Below, one piece after another: positions 5,233 through 5,236 of a stretch of DNA of 5,236 nt. The translations under genes and the position numbers were made by a program. Position 1 is the stretch's first letter. Each line of letters begins with the position of its first letter. The stretch is taken from assembly GCA_030631725.1 (NCBI GenBank), contig DAOVKO010000153.1:1-5236 (forward strand), given 5' to 3'. The notes beneath the pieces are model-generated. The model was not told where the DNA came from. It saw only the letters and a list, made by a program, of their open reading frames with translations, and did not search any database. This stretch comes from Actinomycetes bacterium (lineage in GTDB: Bacteria > Planctomycetota > Phycisphaerae > JAACET01).

Positions 5233-5236
5233 GCTC

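Noticed and set aside
1..5236. CRISPR array, tRNA, rRNA, insertion sequence or attachment site
   Set aside because: I saw no spaced direct repeats, no tRNA-like cloverleaf, no transposase coding and no terminal inverted repeats; the only tandem repeat is the coding heptad array.

Overview
The window reads as ordinary bacterial chromosome, tightly packed, with G+C that looks like the high fifties by eye (not computed). Ribosome-binding sites are weak for most genes. That, together with the mix of a class 1B dihydroorotate dehydrogenase and a glycine-heptad repeat protein, is compatible with Planctomycetota or a similar deep-branching Gram-negative group. The lineage is a low-confidence guess, because no rRNA or marker gene is present.

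Region 1 (1-2174, plus strand) is the downstream part of an operon. It holds the last 29 codons of pyrK (electron-transfer subunit of dihydroorotate dehydrogenase B), then pyrD (catalytic subunit, 7-nt overlap), proC (pyrroline-5-carboxylate reductase, 4-nt overlap), and an unrecognised 101-residue protein 10 nt later. PyrK and PyrD together make the NAD-linked enzyme of the fourth step of UMP synthesis. ProC does the last step of proline synthesis. The two pathways are linked here only by co-transcription.

Region 2 (2171-2938, minus strand) is a lipoate-protein ligase/octanoyltransferase family gene that converges on region 1, with the two stop codons interlocked in the four bases TTAG. Its Cys148 and Lys163 point to the LipM-type octanoyltransferase branch, but this is not settled.

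Region 3 (2939-3323) is the only sizeable non-coding stretch. It contains a 15-bp inverted repeat, a good sigma70-type promoter (TTGCCT, 17 bp, TACAAT) pointing right, and then about 240 nt of apparent 5' leader with several possible stem-loops, ending in a strong Shine-Dalgarno sequence.

Region 4 (3324-4010, plus strand) encodes the most unusual product: a 228-residue protein with about 14 tandem heptapeptides of consensus x-G-[D/N]-[V/C/I/L]-[S/T]-x-[L/I/V], followed by a C-terminal domain of about 115 residues that I do not recognise.

Region 5 (4060-5232, minus strand) is a complete family-4 glycosyltransferase that converges on region 4. Its start lies four bases from the right edge, so its operon partners are outside the window.
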